DNA of 64,000 nt from the NCBI RefSeq assembly GCF_037860775.1, contig NZ_JBBEWC010000012.1, positions 155,732-219,731 on the forward strand, written 5' to 3'. Both the position numbers and the translations under genes were made by a program. Each line of letters opens with the position of its first letter. Position 1 is the first letter of the stretch. The DNA is from Emticicia soli (GTDB lineage: Bacteria > Bacteroidota > Bacteroidia > Cytophagales > Spirosomataceae). The notes under the pieces were generated by a model that had not been told where the DNA came from, made no database searches, and worked only from the letters and a program-made list of their open reading frames with translations. This document shows positions 17,614 to 26,156 of this stretch, one piece after another.

Positions 17614-17730
17614 TTATCCGTTTACAATAGTGCCGCCGTTTACATGAATCACTTGCCCGCTTATATAACTGGCGTCTTCAGAGGCCAGAAAAACATAAGC
17701 CGGCGCTACTTCGATAAGCGTAAAAGAACG
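17614..17730 (-). pseudogene. C-terminal fragment of a short-chain dehydrogenase/reductase
   Basis: The minus strand encodes IEVAPAYVFLASEDASYISG followed by QVIHVNGGTIVNG and a stop. This is the unmistakable end of a YhxD/YdaD-type SDR oxidoreductase (glucose dehydrogenase-like). The rest of the ~290-residue enzyme is absent; upstream sequence is AT-rich and unrelated. It is a decayed gene. The remainder of 17259-17962 shows nothing else. Confidence 0.8.
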
Positions 17731-17962
17731 AGAAATATAATATAAAAAAACAATCATTAAAACAATAAAATACCATACCTGCCTATATTGTTCTGAGTGC
17801 TACTTTTTGTCCTCGCCAAATAGCTCAACCGCAATTTTCAGGTAAAACAATTCCCATAAATCAGTACTTATAATGGGGTAATCGATTGGTATATTTTTTT
17901 CGCTTTTCAGGCTAAATAAGCATTAGATACATTAATCCAAAACAACAAAACAAACTCGTATC

Positions 17963-18484
17963 ATGAAAAATTACATTGCATCAGAACAAGAGGGTGAAAA
18001 ACTGAAAGAATTATTTGTGGATGGACTGAAAGACATCTATTGGGCTGAAAAACAACTGACAAAAGCGCTGCCTAAAATGGCTAAAGCTGCTACGTCAGAA
18101 GATTTGAAATCTGCTTTTGAAGAACATTTGAGTGAGACAGAAGAGCAGGTGAAAAAAGTTGAAAAAGTATTTGAATTGATTGATGAAAAAGCACAAGCGA
18201 AAGTATGCCCTGCAATGGAAGGATTGATAAAAGAAGGGGAAGAAATAATTGAATCGACAGACAAAGGCACAATGGTGCGCGACTGCGGGTTGATTATGGC
18301 CGCACAAAAAGTAGAGCATTATGAAATAGCGTCGTATGGTACTTTAAGAACCCTTGCACGCATATTGGGGCATGATGATGCCGCAGTTGTGTTACAAGAT
18401 ATTTTAGATCAGGAAGGCAACGCAGATAAAAAATTAACAGACCTGGCCGAATCTCATATCAATGAGGCTGCTACACAGGAATAA
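17963..18484 (+). CDS. DUF892 (YciE/YciF-type) ferritin-like protein
   Basis: 173 residues, all-helical, with the family start (ELFVDGLKDIYWAEKQLTKALPKMAKAA). Glu/His residues that could form a ferritin-like di-metal site are in HLSETEEQ, KVEHYEIASYGTLRTLA and LDQEGNADKKL. The length matches YciE/YciF proteins, which are linked to osmotic and other stress responses. It is monocistronic, closed by a perfect terminator. Confidence 0.9.
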   Translation: MKNYIASEQEGEKLKELFVDGLKDIYWAEKQLTKALPKMAKAATSEDLKSAFEEHLSETEEQVKKVEKVFELIDEKAQAKVCPAMEGLIKEGEEIIESTDKGTMVRDCGLIMAAQKVEHYEIASYGTLRTLARILGHDDAAVVLQDILDQEGNADKKLTDLAESHINEAATQE

Positions 18485-18520
18485 AGATAGAGAGAAAGAA
18501 GTAAATATTGGTATTAGAGT

Positions 18521-18553
18521 AAAAAGGCTTTGCAATTGCAAAGCCTTTTTTTG
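18521..18553 (+). terminator. Rho-independent terminator
   Basis: AAAAAGGCTTTGCAATTGCA pairs with AAGCCTTTTTTT in a perfect hairpin, 37 bp after the DUF892 stop. Confidence 0.92.
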
Positions 18554-18577
18554 TATAAGGCATCAGCAATTGCTCAA

Positions 18578-18757
18578 TTATAAATCGACATGGGTAATCA
18601 ATGAAATGTTTTTCAAGGCTTGCACACGGGCTTTTAGTGCCATTGCTTTCATTTTTACTATCTGCACTTGTGCGTCGAGTAGCATAGCTTTGGCTTTCAG
18701 AATTTTCAGATGGGCCTCGTCTCGTAGTTTCTTGTCGTGTTCTTGTTGTGTTGGCAT
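18578..18757 (-). CDS. Small coiled-coil protein, unknown function
   Basis: 59 residues from the ATG at 18755-18757 (MPTQQEHDKKLRDEAHLKIL); another ATG at 18793 would add 12 residues. The protein is a single Ala/Lys/Met/Leu-rich amphipathic helix with heptad-like spacing. No family is recognised. It is convergent with the DUF892 gene, whose hairpin could terminate both. Confidence 0.45.
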   Translation of the reverse strand: MPTQQEHDKKLRDEAHLKILKAKAMLLDAQVQIVKMKAMALKARVQALKNISLITHVDL

Positions 18758-18793
18758 GGCTTTTATAATTTTAAGGATAACAGCACTAAACAT

Positions 18794-19102
18794 ACTTTGT
18801 TGTATTGAAAAGACAAATTGCGTACCAAAAATTACTGAGCGGTTGCCTACCTAAGCATTATACTGTGTTAAGATAGATAAAACCGGAATATTTAGGTTTT
18901 ATCGGCCTAAATACGCTTTTATGTCTTAAAAGTTCCTGAAAATCAATGCTTTACAGGTTTTTGCTGATGGGTATTTTTATCCACACTTCTTGAGGCTTAT
19001 TCCCCATTTCATACTTATCTGCCTCTTGGTTATAGCTATAATGGGTTCGATAACCGAGGTACATTTATTTATACTTTACTATGAGTAAAATAAGAAGTAA
19101 TT
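18794..19102. other. Intergenic gap, nothing identified
   Basis: AT-rich spacer. A short imperfect hairpin lies around 18880-18915; no convincing gene or promoter was seen apart from a TATACTTTA-like stretch just before the glycosyltransferase start. Confidence 0.5.
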
Positions 19103-20278
19103 ATGGAAAATCTTAATATAAACGATTACGAATTCCCGCATGATAAGCAGATTGTGGAGGTACGGGAAGAAGACAACATAGATACGCTTCTTTGTTTTTC
19201 GCCTGTTAAGTGGGAGGGGGTTTTTCAGCGTCCGCAACACCTGATGAGCCATGCCGCAAAAAAATGGAGAGTGTTTTATATAGAAGACCCCATTTTTGAT
19301 ACAGATACTAAAGTGCCTGATTATGATGTAAAAGAACTAAAAAAACATACGGGATTATTTGTGGTGAGTATCCGGCTACCAGAGACATCGTCGAAAGTTG
19401 ATACGAAAAACGCAATGCATAAGCTATTGGGCAAGCTATGTGCTGAGTATAAGATTAATAACTTCGGCACATGGTATTATTCGCCTATGGGTATTCAGTA
19501 CACTTATGAGTTGTATCCGAGAGTAGTTGTGTATGACTGCACCAGCCCGATACGCACGGCACAGCCAAGCCTGATAGATATAGAAAACGAGCTTATCAGC
19601 CAAAGCGACCTGGTTTTTACTAATGGCAATGCCCTATTTGAAGCCAAGCAAAACTGGCACCCGCAGGTATATAATTTTCCGAGTAGCATTGATAAAGAGC
19701 ATTTTATGCAGGCAAGACTTCAATTGCCCGAACCCGCCGACCAGGAAGAAATATTGTGTCCGAGGTTGGGCTTGTATGGGGCAATTGATGAGTGCTTTGA
19801 TGCCGAACTGCTCAGGGCACTTGCCCACCGCCGCCCCGACTGGCAGTTTGTAGTGGTAGGCCCTGTGGTGGGTATTGATGAAGACACTTTGCCTAAGGCA
19901 GAGAATATTCATTACCTCGGTGAAAAATCGTATCAGGAAATGCCCTCATATATCAGTGGCTGGAATGCGGCTTTAATTTTGGTATCGACCGATAAAACAA
20001 AACAGGTACAAGTGCCTACCCGCACGCCTGAGTATCTGGCGGCATTTAAGCCCATAGTGGCTACTCCGGTTGCAGATATTATAAGCCCGTATCAGGAAAT
20101 GGGTTTGGTGAATGTAGCCGAAAATGTATTTGAGTTTGAGACTGCCATAGAAGAGGTGCTTTCGGCCGACAAACGAAAACAATGGAAGAAAAATATTGAT
20201 GAGTTTCTGAAAACAAACTCGTGGGATATAATGTGGCAACAAATGCGGCATCTGATAAAAACGCATATTATTAACTGA
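19103..20278 (+). CDS. Glycosyltransferase, GT-B fold (GT1/GT4-like)
   Basis: 391 residues. The N-terminal half has the LLCFSPVKWEGVFQRPQHLM motif found in Bacteroidota and Proteobacteria sugar transferases related to TuaH/UDP-galactopyranose-type GT-B enzymes. The C-terminal half has PRLGLYGAIDE, WQFVVVGPVVG, IHYLGEKSY and a TPEYLAAFKPIVATPV stretch corresponding to the nucleotide-sugar site. No signal peptide is seen, so it is cytoplasmic or peripheral. It probably contributes to polysaccharide or capsule synthesis, but the gene stands alone, so the acceptor is unknown. Confidence 0.82.
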   Translation: MENLNINDYEFPHDKQIVEVREEDNIDTLLCFSPVKWEGVFQRPQHLMSHAAKKWRVFYIEDPIFDTDTKVPDYDVKELKKHTGLFVVSIRLPETSSKVDTKNAMHKLLGKLCAEYKINNFGTWYYSPMGIQYTYELYPRVVVYDCTSPIRTAQPSLIDIENELISQSDLVFTNGNALFEAKQNWHPQVYNFPSSIDKEHFMQARLQLPEPADQEEILCPRLGLYGAIDECFDAELLRALAHRRPDWQFVVVGPVVGIDEDTLPKAENIHYLGEKSYQEMPSYISGWNAALILVSTDKTKQVQVPTRTPEYLAAFKPIVATPVADIISPYQEMGLVNVAENVFEFETAIEEVLSADKRKQWKKNIDEFLKTNSWDIMWQQMRHLIKTHIIN

Positions 20279-20289
20279 TGCGCATAAAA

Positions 20290-20470
20290 GAGGCTGTTTC
20301 AAAAGTTTTCTATACCAAATAATATTTGGAGAATACCCCACCCTAACCCTCCCCAACAATGGGGAGGGGACAAAAAAGCCCCTCTCCCCATTGTTGGGGA
20401 GAGGGGTTGGGGTGTGGGGTTGAAGCCTTGCCAAATAATATTTTGTGCAGTTTTCTTTTGAGACAGCCTC
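20290..20470. repeat. MITE-like composite inverted repeat with family S core (copy 2)
   Basis: The outer ends GAGGCTGTTTCAAAAG and CTTTTGAGACAGCCTC pair with one mismatch. Inside them are the arms CCAAATAATATTTGG / CCAAATAATATTTTG and then a family S core (20336-20423; CCCTCCCCAACAATGGGGAG and its inverse). The nesting suggests a non-autonomous element or an element inserted in an element. It may also terminate the glycosyltransferase transcript. Confidence 0.8.
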
Positions 20471-20594
20471 ATTTTTTTGATAAACAACAGCACTTTTCAG
20501 AGCCTTTTCCTAGTGCATCTTTTAGGGTAGCATAGGTTTTCTGAGAGGTTTCATTAAAGCAAAAGCGTTTTAGAAAGAATTCATCAGTAAACAT
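20469..20594 (-). CDS. Possible 41-residue small protein
   Basis: ATG at 20592-20594, stop at 20469-20471 inside the MITE-like end. The sequence starts MFTDEFFLKRFCF and ends with a Cys triplet and SKK. No family is recognised and it could easily be a chance frame. The rest of 20471-20845 shows nothing else. Confidence 0.2.
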   Translation of the reverse strand: MFTDEFFLKRFCFNETSQKTYATLKDALGKGSEKCCCLSKK

Positions 20595-20845
20595 CTTGAT
20601 TAAAACATAGTTTTATACTTACTTTATGCTAAGAAATCAGGAACAACAATTTTTTGCTGAAAGAGTTATTTTGCTGTAAACCGGCTTCTTTAGTTTTCTT
20701 AAACTTCATCTTAATCAAATTTAAACCTGATTATAGCCAAGGCTTAAATGCTTACGTTTTTATAAAACAAATTTGCTGTATAAGTATTAGGAAAGGCTTA
20801 AGCTATAATTAGAATTTCGTTAGAAGTACTAATCTATCTTTTTAA

Positions 20846-21523
20846 ATGAAAATACTCCTGGTTGAAGATGAGCCTAAAAGCGTGCAACTTATCAAGCAGT
20901 GTCTGGAAGAGAATTTCTACGAAGTAGATATTGCCTATGATGGTTTGATTGCCAAACAACTTGCGCTGCGTAATACTTATAATGGTATTATAACCGATAT
21001 TATATTGCCAGGTAAAAATGGCTATGTACTTATAAAAGAACTGCGTGATGCAGGTGTGCAAACGCCCGTAATGATAGTTTCGGCCTTGGGAGAATCGGCC
21101 GATAAGGTGGCAGGTTTTGATGCCGGAGCCGACCAGTACCTGGTAAAGCCTTTTCAGTTTGCCGAGTTACTAGCCATGCTGCGTTCGCTCACCAGGCGTT
21201 CGTCAGAAGTGCTCATGACAGCCCAAGTACTTAAGTTTGATGGAATAGAGCTAAACCTTGATAATAAAACGGTGCATAGAGCCGGAAAAAACATAGACCT
21301 GACGGCTCAGGAATATAAGTTGCTAGAGTATTTTCTCAGGAATCAGGGGCGGGTTTTATCAAAGATACAGATTGCCGAAAATGTGTGGGGTATCAATTTT
21401 GATAAAGGCACCAATTATGTTGAAGTTTATATTAATTACCTGCGAAACAAAATAGATAAGGGCTTTGAGAAAAAACTGATTCACACGGTTTTTGGAATGG
21501 GTTATGTACTGAAAGAAGAATAA
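20846..21523 (+). CDS. OmpR/PhoB-family response regulator
   Basis: 225 residues. The receiver domain has an acidic pocket (LLVEDEP), Asp51 in ITDIILPG and Lys in YLVKPF. The C-terminal winged helix (about 130-225) has LTAQEYKLLEYFLRNQGRVLS and the Y-V-x-V-Y-I-N-Y-L-R-x-K recognition region, and ends VFGMGYVLKEE. This is a typical DNA-binding two-component regulator. No histidine kinase is adjacent, so it is an orphan here. Confidence 0.92.
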   Translation: MKILLVEDEPKSVQLIKQCLEENFYEVDIAYDGLIAKQLALRNTYNGIITDIILPGKNGYVLIKELRDAGVQTPVMIVSALGESADKVAGFDAGADQYLVKPFQFAELLAMLRSLTRRSSEVLMTAQVLKFDGIELNLDNKTVHRAGKNIDLTAQEYKLLEYFLRNQGRVLSKIQIAENVWGINFDKGTNYVEVYINYLRNKIDKGFEKKLIHTVFGMGYVLKEE

Positions 21524-21626
21524 GTTTAAAACTTAATTGAATAGTAAACAAGCTGTAAATTGTTGGATTATGCACACATAATTACCAGAAATTAGTAAAT
21601 TAACATTTTTATAATAGCATTTAGCC

Positions 21627-21634
21627 TACCTTTG
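21627..21634 (+). promoter_or_regulatory. -7 element TACCTTTG for the cation diffusion facilitator
   Basis: A perfect TAnnTTTG match 57 bp before ATG 21692. The -33 region is T-rich without a clear TTG. Confidence 0.45.
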
Positions 21635-21691
21635 CAGAAAATTAAGCAAATTAGCTCTGTAAATAAGTGCAGCGCAGCAATACACGCATAG

Positions 21692-22573
21692 ATGGCAAAC
21701 ACCCCCGAAGAAAAAGCTATTAAAGCTACTTACTTTAGTATTTTTGGCAACATTGGTTTAGCCTCAATTAAATGGTTTGCCGGTTTTTTTGGTAACTCTT
21801 ATGCTTTGATTGCCGATGCTATTGAGTCTACTACCGATATTTTTACTTCGCTGCTCGTGCTGTTTGGCTTGAAGTATGCAAGTAGGCCAGCCGACGAAAA
21901 CCACCCCTACGGGCATGGACGAATAGAACCTTTGGTTACGTTTCTGGTTGTGGGTTTTCTGACGGCCTCGGCAGGGGTAATTGCCTACGAAAGCATTAAG
22001 AATATCCAGACACCGCACCAACTGCCAAAATCATGGACCTTGATTGTGCTCGGTCTGATTATTCTCTGGAAAGAGGCTTCGTATCAGATTGTGATGAAAA
22101 AAAGCCGTGAAACCAACAGCTCGGCACTGAAAGCTGATGCATGGCACCACCGTAGCGATGCTATTACTTCGGTGGCTGCTTTTATAGGTATTTCGGTAGC
22201 TTTGTTTTTAGGCAAAGGCTACGAGGCTGCCGACGATTGGGCGGCTTTGTTTGCTTCGGGCTTTATCTTATACAATTGCTACCTGATTGTGCGCCCTGCG
22301 CTGGGTGAGATTATGGACGAAAACCTGTATGATGATATTATTGAAGCTATTAAGAAGAAATCGTTGCAGGTAGAGGGCGTGCGTGATACCGAGAAATGTT
22401 TTGTGCGCAAAGCAGGGATGAAATATCATGTTGACCTGCACATTGAAGTAGATGCCGATATGACCGTGCGAGACAGCCACAGAGTAGCGCACCAGCTAAA
22501 AGATTACCTGCAAGCCGAAATCCCCGAACTAGACCAGATACTTATTCATGTAGAACCGCATGAGGGGAATTAA
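21692..22573 (+). CDS. Cation diffusion facilitator (CDF) family metal exporter
   Basis: 293 residues. There are six membrane segments; TM2 has a D-x-x-x-D metal motif (ADAIESTTDIF) and TM5 a H-x-x-x-D motif (WHHRSDA). The loop PYGHGRIEPL is characteristic of the family. The C-terminal ferredoxin-like domain (from ~210) carries VDLHIEVD and H residues of the cytoplasmic metal site. It probably exports Zn2+/Fe2+/Mn2+ by proton antiport; metal specificity cannot be set from sequence. It is monocistronic. Confidence 0.92.
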   Translation: MANTPEEKAIKATYFSIFGNIGLASIKWFAGFFGNSYALIADAIESTTDIFTSLLVLFGLKYASRPADENHPYGHGRIEPLVTFLVVGFLTASAGVIAYESIKNIQTPHQLPKSWTLIVLGLIILWKEASYQIVMKKSRETNSSALKADAWHHRSDAITSVAAFIGISVALFLGKGYEAADDWAALFASGFILYNCYLIVRPALGEIMDENLYDDIIEAIKKKSLQVEGVRDTEKCFVRKAGMKYHVDLHIEVDADMTVRDSHRVAHQLKDYLQAEIPELDQILIHVEPHEGN

Positions 22574-22657
22574 TGGCGAATTAGTGAATAAATTATTAGT
22601 GATTGAGTTAGTGAATGAGTGATTGGAGCTGCAAAAAATTCGACAATCTGCACCGTG

Positions 22658-22670
22658 CGACGGACCGTCG
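22658..22670. promoter_or_regulatory. Palindrome CGACGGACCGTCG upstream of the Crp/Fnr gene
   Basis: A perfect 6+1+6 palindrome 20 bp before ATG 22690, GC-rich in an AT-rich setting. It could be an operator or the hairpin of a small extragenic repeat. Confidence 0.3.
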
Positions 22671-22689
22671 ACGTTTGACAATAATTTAG

Positions 22690-23235
22690 ATGTTACAGGC
22701 TATTTTAAATAAAGTTGGTAGGTTTAGTGATGCCGATTTGGCATTGCTCGAGGAGCAGTTTGTGCGGCGGCAGTTCAAGAAGAATGAGGTGCTGCTGGCA
22801 GAAGGTGCAATTTGCCAGTCGGTGTTTTTGGTTCAGACCGGGGCGGTATATCAGTTTGCTATTGATGACATCGACGAAAATATCATTGATTTATATACTA
22901 CCAACGACTGGGTGATGAACTACCAGAGTTTTGTTGGCCAGAAGCCCTCAGTTACGCAAATAAAAGCCTATACCGATTGCGAGACGCTTGAGCTTAACAT
23001 TTTTAAGGTGCACGAGCTTATTGAAACCTCGCCCGTGTTTTTTCAGCTAGGTAAAATAATGGAGCAGGGTATGCAGCGAATCCATTTTTTTGATAATGCA
23101 CTTACACCTCAACAAAAATATAACTACCTGCTCGACACCAAACCGCAGCTTTTGCAACAGTTTCCGCTTAAAATGATAGCCTCTTACCTCAAAATTACCC
23201 CCGAAACCCTCAGCCGTGTGCGGGCAAATTATTAA
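22690..23235 (+). CDS. Crp/Fnr-family transcriptional regulator (short Bacteroidota type)
   Basis: 181 residues. The N-terminal cyclic-nucleotide-binding-like beta roll (about 15-115; FKKNEVLLAEGAICQSVFLVQTGAVY) is followed by a dimer helix and a minimal HTH ending KMIASYLKITPETLSRVR. Its length and abrupt end after the recognition helix are normal for this Bacteroidota subfamily. There are no Cys clusters, so no FNR-style Fe-S sensing. A perfect FNR-type box lies between it and the next gene, suggesting that gene is a target. Confidence 0.88.
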   Translation: MLQAILNKVGRFSDADLALLEEQFVRRQFKKNEVLLAEGAICQSVFLVQTGAVYQFAIDDIDENIIDLYTTNDWVMNYQSFVGQKPSVTQIKAYTDCETLELNIFKVHELIETSPVFFQLGKIMEQGMQRIHFFDNALTPQQKYNYLLDTKPQLLQQFPLKMIASYLKITPETLSRVRANY

Positions 23236-23247
23236 TCTGCCTATTTC

Positions 23248-23261
23248 TTGATTTGAATCAA
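23248..23261. promoter_or_regulatory. FNR/CRP-type binding site TTGATTTGAATCAA
   Basis: An exact match to the FNR-box pattern TTGAT-N4-ATCAA (the palindrome extends one base each side). It lies 12 bp after the Crp/Fnr stop and 56 bp before the ATG of the membrane protein. A weak -7 (CCATTTTTG, ~23286-23294) would put the box near -38, fit for activation. Confidence 0.65.
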
Positions 23262-23317
23262 GTGCTGATTTGACGCTGATAAACCATTTTTGCAGCTCAC
23301 AATTTAGCAACAATCAA

Positions 23318-23953
23318 ATGGAACCGCAATTCAGAAAAACAGCTGCTTTTTGCCTCTTTATAGGCGCATTATTGGCTACTATTACAATGGTATTGCACCC
23401 AACAGGGGGCAGCATGGAGTACATCAATCATATAAAACCGGTGTTGGTTTTTTCGCATTCGCTGGCAATTTTTTGTATGCCTTTTATTGGTTTTGGGGCA
23501 TGGGGCTTGTCGGTTTTGTTGCAAACTACCAATAGAATAGCCATGCTGGCTTTCTTTGTTTTTTGTGGGGGGTTAATAGCTGCCATGATGGCCGGGGCTT
23601 TCAATGGTCTCATATTGCCTCATTTTGTTGGGCGTTATATCAATTCCGATATAGATTCTGGTATATTGAAAGCCATAATGGGTTATGGTAGATGCATTAA
23701 TGCGGCTATGTCTTATATTTTTATTGCAGCTTGTGTGTTTGCCATTGGTTTGTGGTCGGTTATTATTATTCTGAAAGCCCAGTTACCTAAATGGATAGGC
23801 TATTATGGTTTTGTGATAATTGCGGCAGGAGTTGTAGGTGTTCTCACAAAATTCAATTTCCTTAGTGTTGTTGGGTTTAGTGTATTTGTGTTTGGCTTGG
23901 TGAGTTGGTTGGTGCTGGCGGGTGTTTTTATGAGTAGAAATAGAATTGAATGA
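23318..23953 (+). CDS. Multi-pass membrane protein, probable Crp/Fnr target
   Basis: 211 residues from ATG 23318 (an upstream non-ATG extension would run through the FNR-type box and is unlikely). About six or seven hydrophobic spans: around 10-30, 43-65, 73-95, 115-135, 142-160, 165-180 and 183-205. No catalytic motif is recognised. Position behind a Crp/Fnr gene with an intervening box suggests regulated expression under that factor. Confidence 0.7.
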   Translation: MEPQFRKTAAFCLFIGALLATITMVLHPTGGSMEYINHIKPVLVFSHSLAIFCMPFIGFGAWGLSVLLQTTNRIAMLAFFVFCGGLIAAMMAGAFNGLILPHFVGRYINSDIDSGILKAIMGYGRCINAAMSYIFIAACVFAIGLWSVIIILKAQLPKWIGYYGFVIIAAGVVGVLTKFNFLSVVGFSVFVFGLVSWLVLAGVFMSRNRIE

Positions 23954-23993
23954 TTTAGTGATAGAAGAATAGGGGTGGTTTATTTAAGATAAT

Positions 23994-24347
23994 GTAAGCA
24001 CCAAGAAAATATTGTTTGACATTAAAATTTCAAACCAATTCACTATATGTTAATTTTAGAAACCTGCTTATTTATAGTTTTTTCACTAATTCTTATTTGG
24101 AAGGCTTTTACTTTTTTTACCTGAAAAAAAGTAAACAAGACTAGCCGTCCGCAAAAGAGGCATCATTTAAACTCGTAGGTTAGCCACCCGCCAATAAAAA
24201 CTGAAAAATCTTTTCTTAAAAGATACTTCTCTTCAAGTTTTTTAATTGTAGACTGGCCGTCCGCCTCAACAGGAAATGATGTTTTAATGATACAATTTTT
24301 AGTTGTTATTTTTATATCAATACTCTCACATAATTTTGTACCCTTAC
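23994..24347. repeat. Duplicated block, copy D2 (partner at 16269-16624)
   Basis: Direct copy of the 16.3-kb block, ~354 bp, differing by scattered substitutions and small indels. It fills most of the 23954-24521 gap. Confidence 0.9.
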
Positions 24348-24351
24348 TCAT
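24163..24351 (-). pseudogene. Small reading frame in duplicated block, likely remnant
   Basis: 62 codons from an ATG created exactly at the duplication boundary (24349-24351) to the TGA shared with copy D1. It contains SFPVEADGQSTIKKLEE and FIGGWLTYEFK. Because the homologous frame in D1 continues upstream without a start, this is probably the 3' end of a dead gene carried along by the duplication rather than a functional small protein. Confidence 0.5.
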
Positions 24352-24521
24352 TAGAAATTAATTAAAAATATCGCAGCGAACTGTTTTAAAACGGAATTGC
24401 ACTATGTTTTGCACAGCGTTTCTCGGAGTTATTGAAACCTTTAATGAAAATTAGCCATTCGTAGGGAAAAGAAATAAGTTTAAACAGGTTCAATATTAAA
24501 AATAGCTATAATTCTAAGGAA

Positions 24522-24920
24522 ATGGATGCATCGGAAGTAATTTACAAAAACGCCTGGCCTTACCAGCAGGATAAAATGAATTTGCCTGTGAATAGTGTTG
24601 AAGAGGCTTTGCCTTTTTATGAAAACATTATGGGTTTCATAAAAACGGCCGAGTACGATACGCCACATAAGGCAGTTGTATTGAGTCGCAATGGTCTTGA
24701 AATAGGCTTGGCCGAAAACGGCGGCGACCCTACGCAAGATGGCTGTTTTTTTGAGGTAAGCAATGTAGAAGCGGCATTTGCAGAACTACAAGCCAAAGGC
24801 TGGGATAAAGGAAATGCAGATTTTAGTTTCCAGAGACACGGTACTACCAATTGGAAGGTTTTCTTTGTAGTGGCCCCCGATGGGCTTTGTTATTGTGTTG
24901 GCCAGAAGCAGGGGGTGTAA
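24522..24920 (+). CDS. VOC-family (glyoxalase/bleomycin-resistance-like) protein
   Basis: 132 residues with the paired beta-alpha-beta-beta-beta pattern of the vicinal-oxygen-chelate fold: LPVNSVEEALPFYENIMGFI at the start, EIGLAENGGDPTQDGCFFEV in the middle, and VFFVVAPDGLCYCVGQK at the end. The family includes metal-dependent lyases, dioxygenases and resistance proteins. Metal ligands are not obvious, so enzyme activity cannot be claimed. Monocistronic. Confidence 0.82.
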   Translation: MDASEVIYKNAWPYQQDKMNLPVNSVEEALPFYENIMGFIKTAEYDTPHKAVVLSRNGLEIGLAENGGDPTQDGCFFEVSNVEAAFAELQAKGWDKGNADFSFQRHGTTNWKVFFVVAPDGLCYCVGQKQGV

Positions 24921-24926
24921 AATGCC

Positions 24927-24980
24927 AGGGCATATAGGCATGGCCAGCAGGTGTATTTGCCAGCTATACCTATATGCCCT
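24927..24980. terminator. Inverted repeat between convergent genes, probable bidirectional terminator
   Basis: AGGGCATATAGG pairs with CCTATATGCCCT across ~30 nt, between the VOC stop (24920) and the nhaA stop (24987). There is no strong T-run. Confidence 0.55.
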
Positions 24981-24986
24981 GTATAT

Positions 24987-26156
24987 TTAGGCTTCGGTGC
25001 CTTGCTCTTCGGTTTGTGCTTCGCCTTTCAGGGTGAAGTTCAGAAAAAGATAGCCAAGCACACCCGCAGCTAAAGATGACAAGAGAATCACGAATTTGGC
25101 ATCGTTGATTAGCGTGGCATCTTTGAAAGCCAAGAGGGTAATAAATATCGACATGGTGAAACCAATACCACCAAGAAAGCCGACACTACCAAGGATTTTC
25201 CAGTCGATATCGCTAGGGAGCTGGCATATTTTGAGTTTAACTGCCAGAAAAACCAGCAGAAAAATACCAACAGGCTTACCTAATACAAGCCCAACAGCAA
25301 TACCAATGCTGTATGATTGAGAGAGGATGTCGCCCAGATTACCACTTAAACCAATGGCTGTGTTGGCCAATGCAAAGAGTGGGAGTATAAAAAAAGCCAC
25401 AGGTTTATGTAATGAATGCTGCAATACATAAGAAGTAGATTTTTCGTTGCCATTGCCAAACGGAATAACAAATGCTAGCAAAACCCCTGTAATTGTGGCA
25501 TGTACCCCCGAATGTAACATAAAATACCACATTACAATGCCGCCTAATATATACGGAATCAGGTTACGAACCTTGAGCCTGTTTAGTATAAATAATATGC
25601 CCATTATGCCAAGTGCTATAAGCAGATTGCTCCACAAAAGCCCATCGGTATAAAAGATTGCAATTACCAGAATAGCCCCTAGGTCGTCGATAACAGCCAG
25701 AGCCGTTAGAAAAACCTTTAGCGAAGCAGGTACTTTATCGTTAAGTAAAGATAAGATACCCAAGGCAAAGGCTATGTCGGTAGCCATCGGGATTCCGGCA
25801 CCCGATTGGCCGGGCGTGCCCCAGTTAAAGGCCAGATACAGCCCCGCCGGAACTAGCATTCCGCCTATGGCACCAAATATAGGAAGCAGAGCGTCTTTCA
25901 GGTTTGAAAGTTCTCCGATATACACTTCTCGTTCTAATTCAAGGCCCACAAGTAGAAAGAAGATGGTCATAAGGCCGTCGTTTATCCAATATTCTAAAGG
26001 CTGGCCACCCAGATTGGTGTGCCATATATGGGTATAGTCGGCTGCCAGACCAGAATTAGCCAGTGTAAGCGATAAAATAGTGCATGCAATCAGTATCAGA
26101 CCACCTGCTTTTTCGCTTTCAAAAAAATCTGTAAATAATGTGCTAAGTTTTACCAT
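24987..26156 (-). CDS. nhaA: Na+/H+ antiporter NhaA
   Basis: 389 residues, the usual NhaA length, with about 12 membrane segments. Family signatures are LEREVYIGELSNLKDALLPI, the TDIAFALGIL unwound helix and the ion-binding Asp pair in VIDDLGAILVIA. The final ~20 residues are an acidic tail (TLKGEAQTEEQGTEA). It exports Na+ in exchange for protons at alkaline pH. Monocistronic; convergent with the VOC gene. Confidence 0.95.
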   Translation of the reverse strand: MVKLSTLFTDFFESEKAGGLILIACTILSLTLANSGLAADYTHIWHTNLGGQPLEYWINDGLMTIFFLLVGLELEREVYIGELSNLKDALLPIFGAIGGMLVPAGLYLAFNWGTPGQSGAGIPMATDIAFALGILSLLNDKVPASLKVFLTALAVIDDLGAILVIAIFYTDGLLWSNLLIALGIMGILFILNRLKVRNLIPYILGGIVMWYFMLHSGVHATITGVLLAFVIPFGNGNEKSTSYVLQHSLHKPVAFFILPLFALANTAIGLSGNLGDILSQSYSIGIAVGLVLGKPVGIFLLVFLAVKLKICQLPSDIDWKILGSVGFLGGIGFTMSIFITLLAFKDATLINDAKFVILLSSLAAGVLGYLFLNFTLKGEAQTEEQGTEA

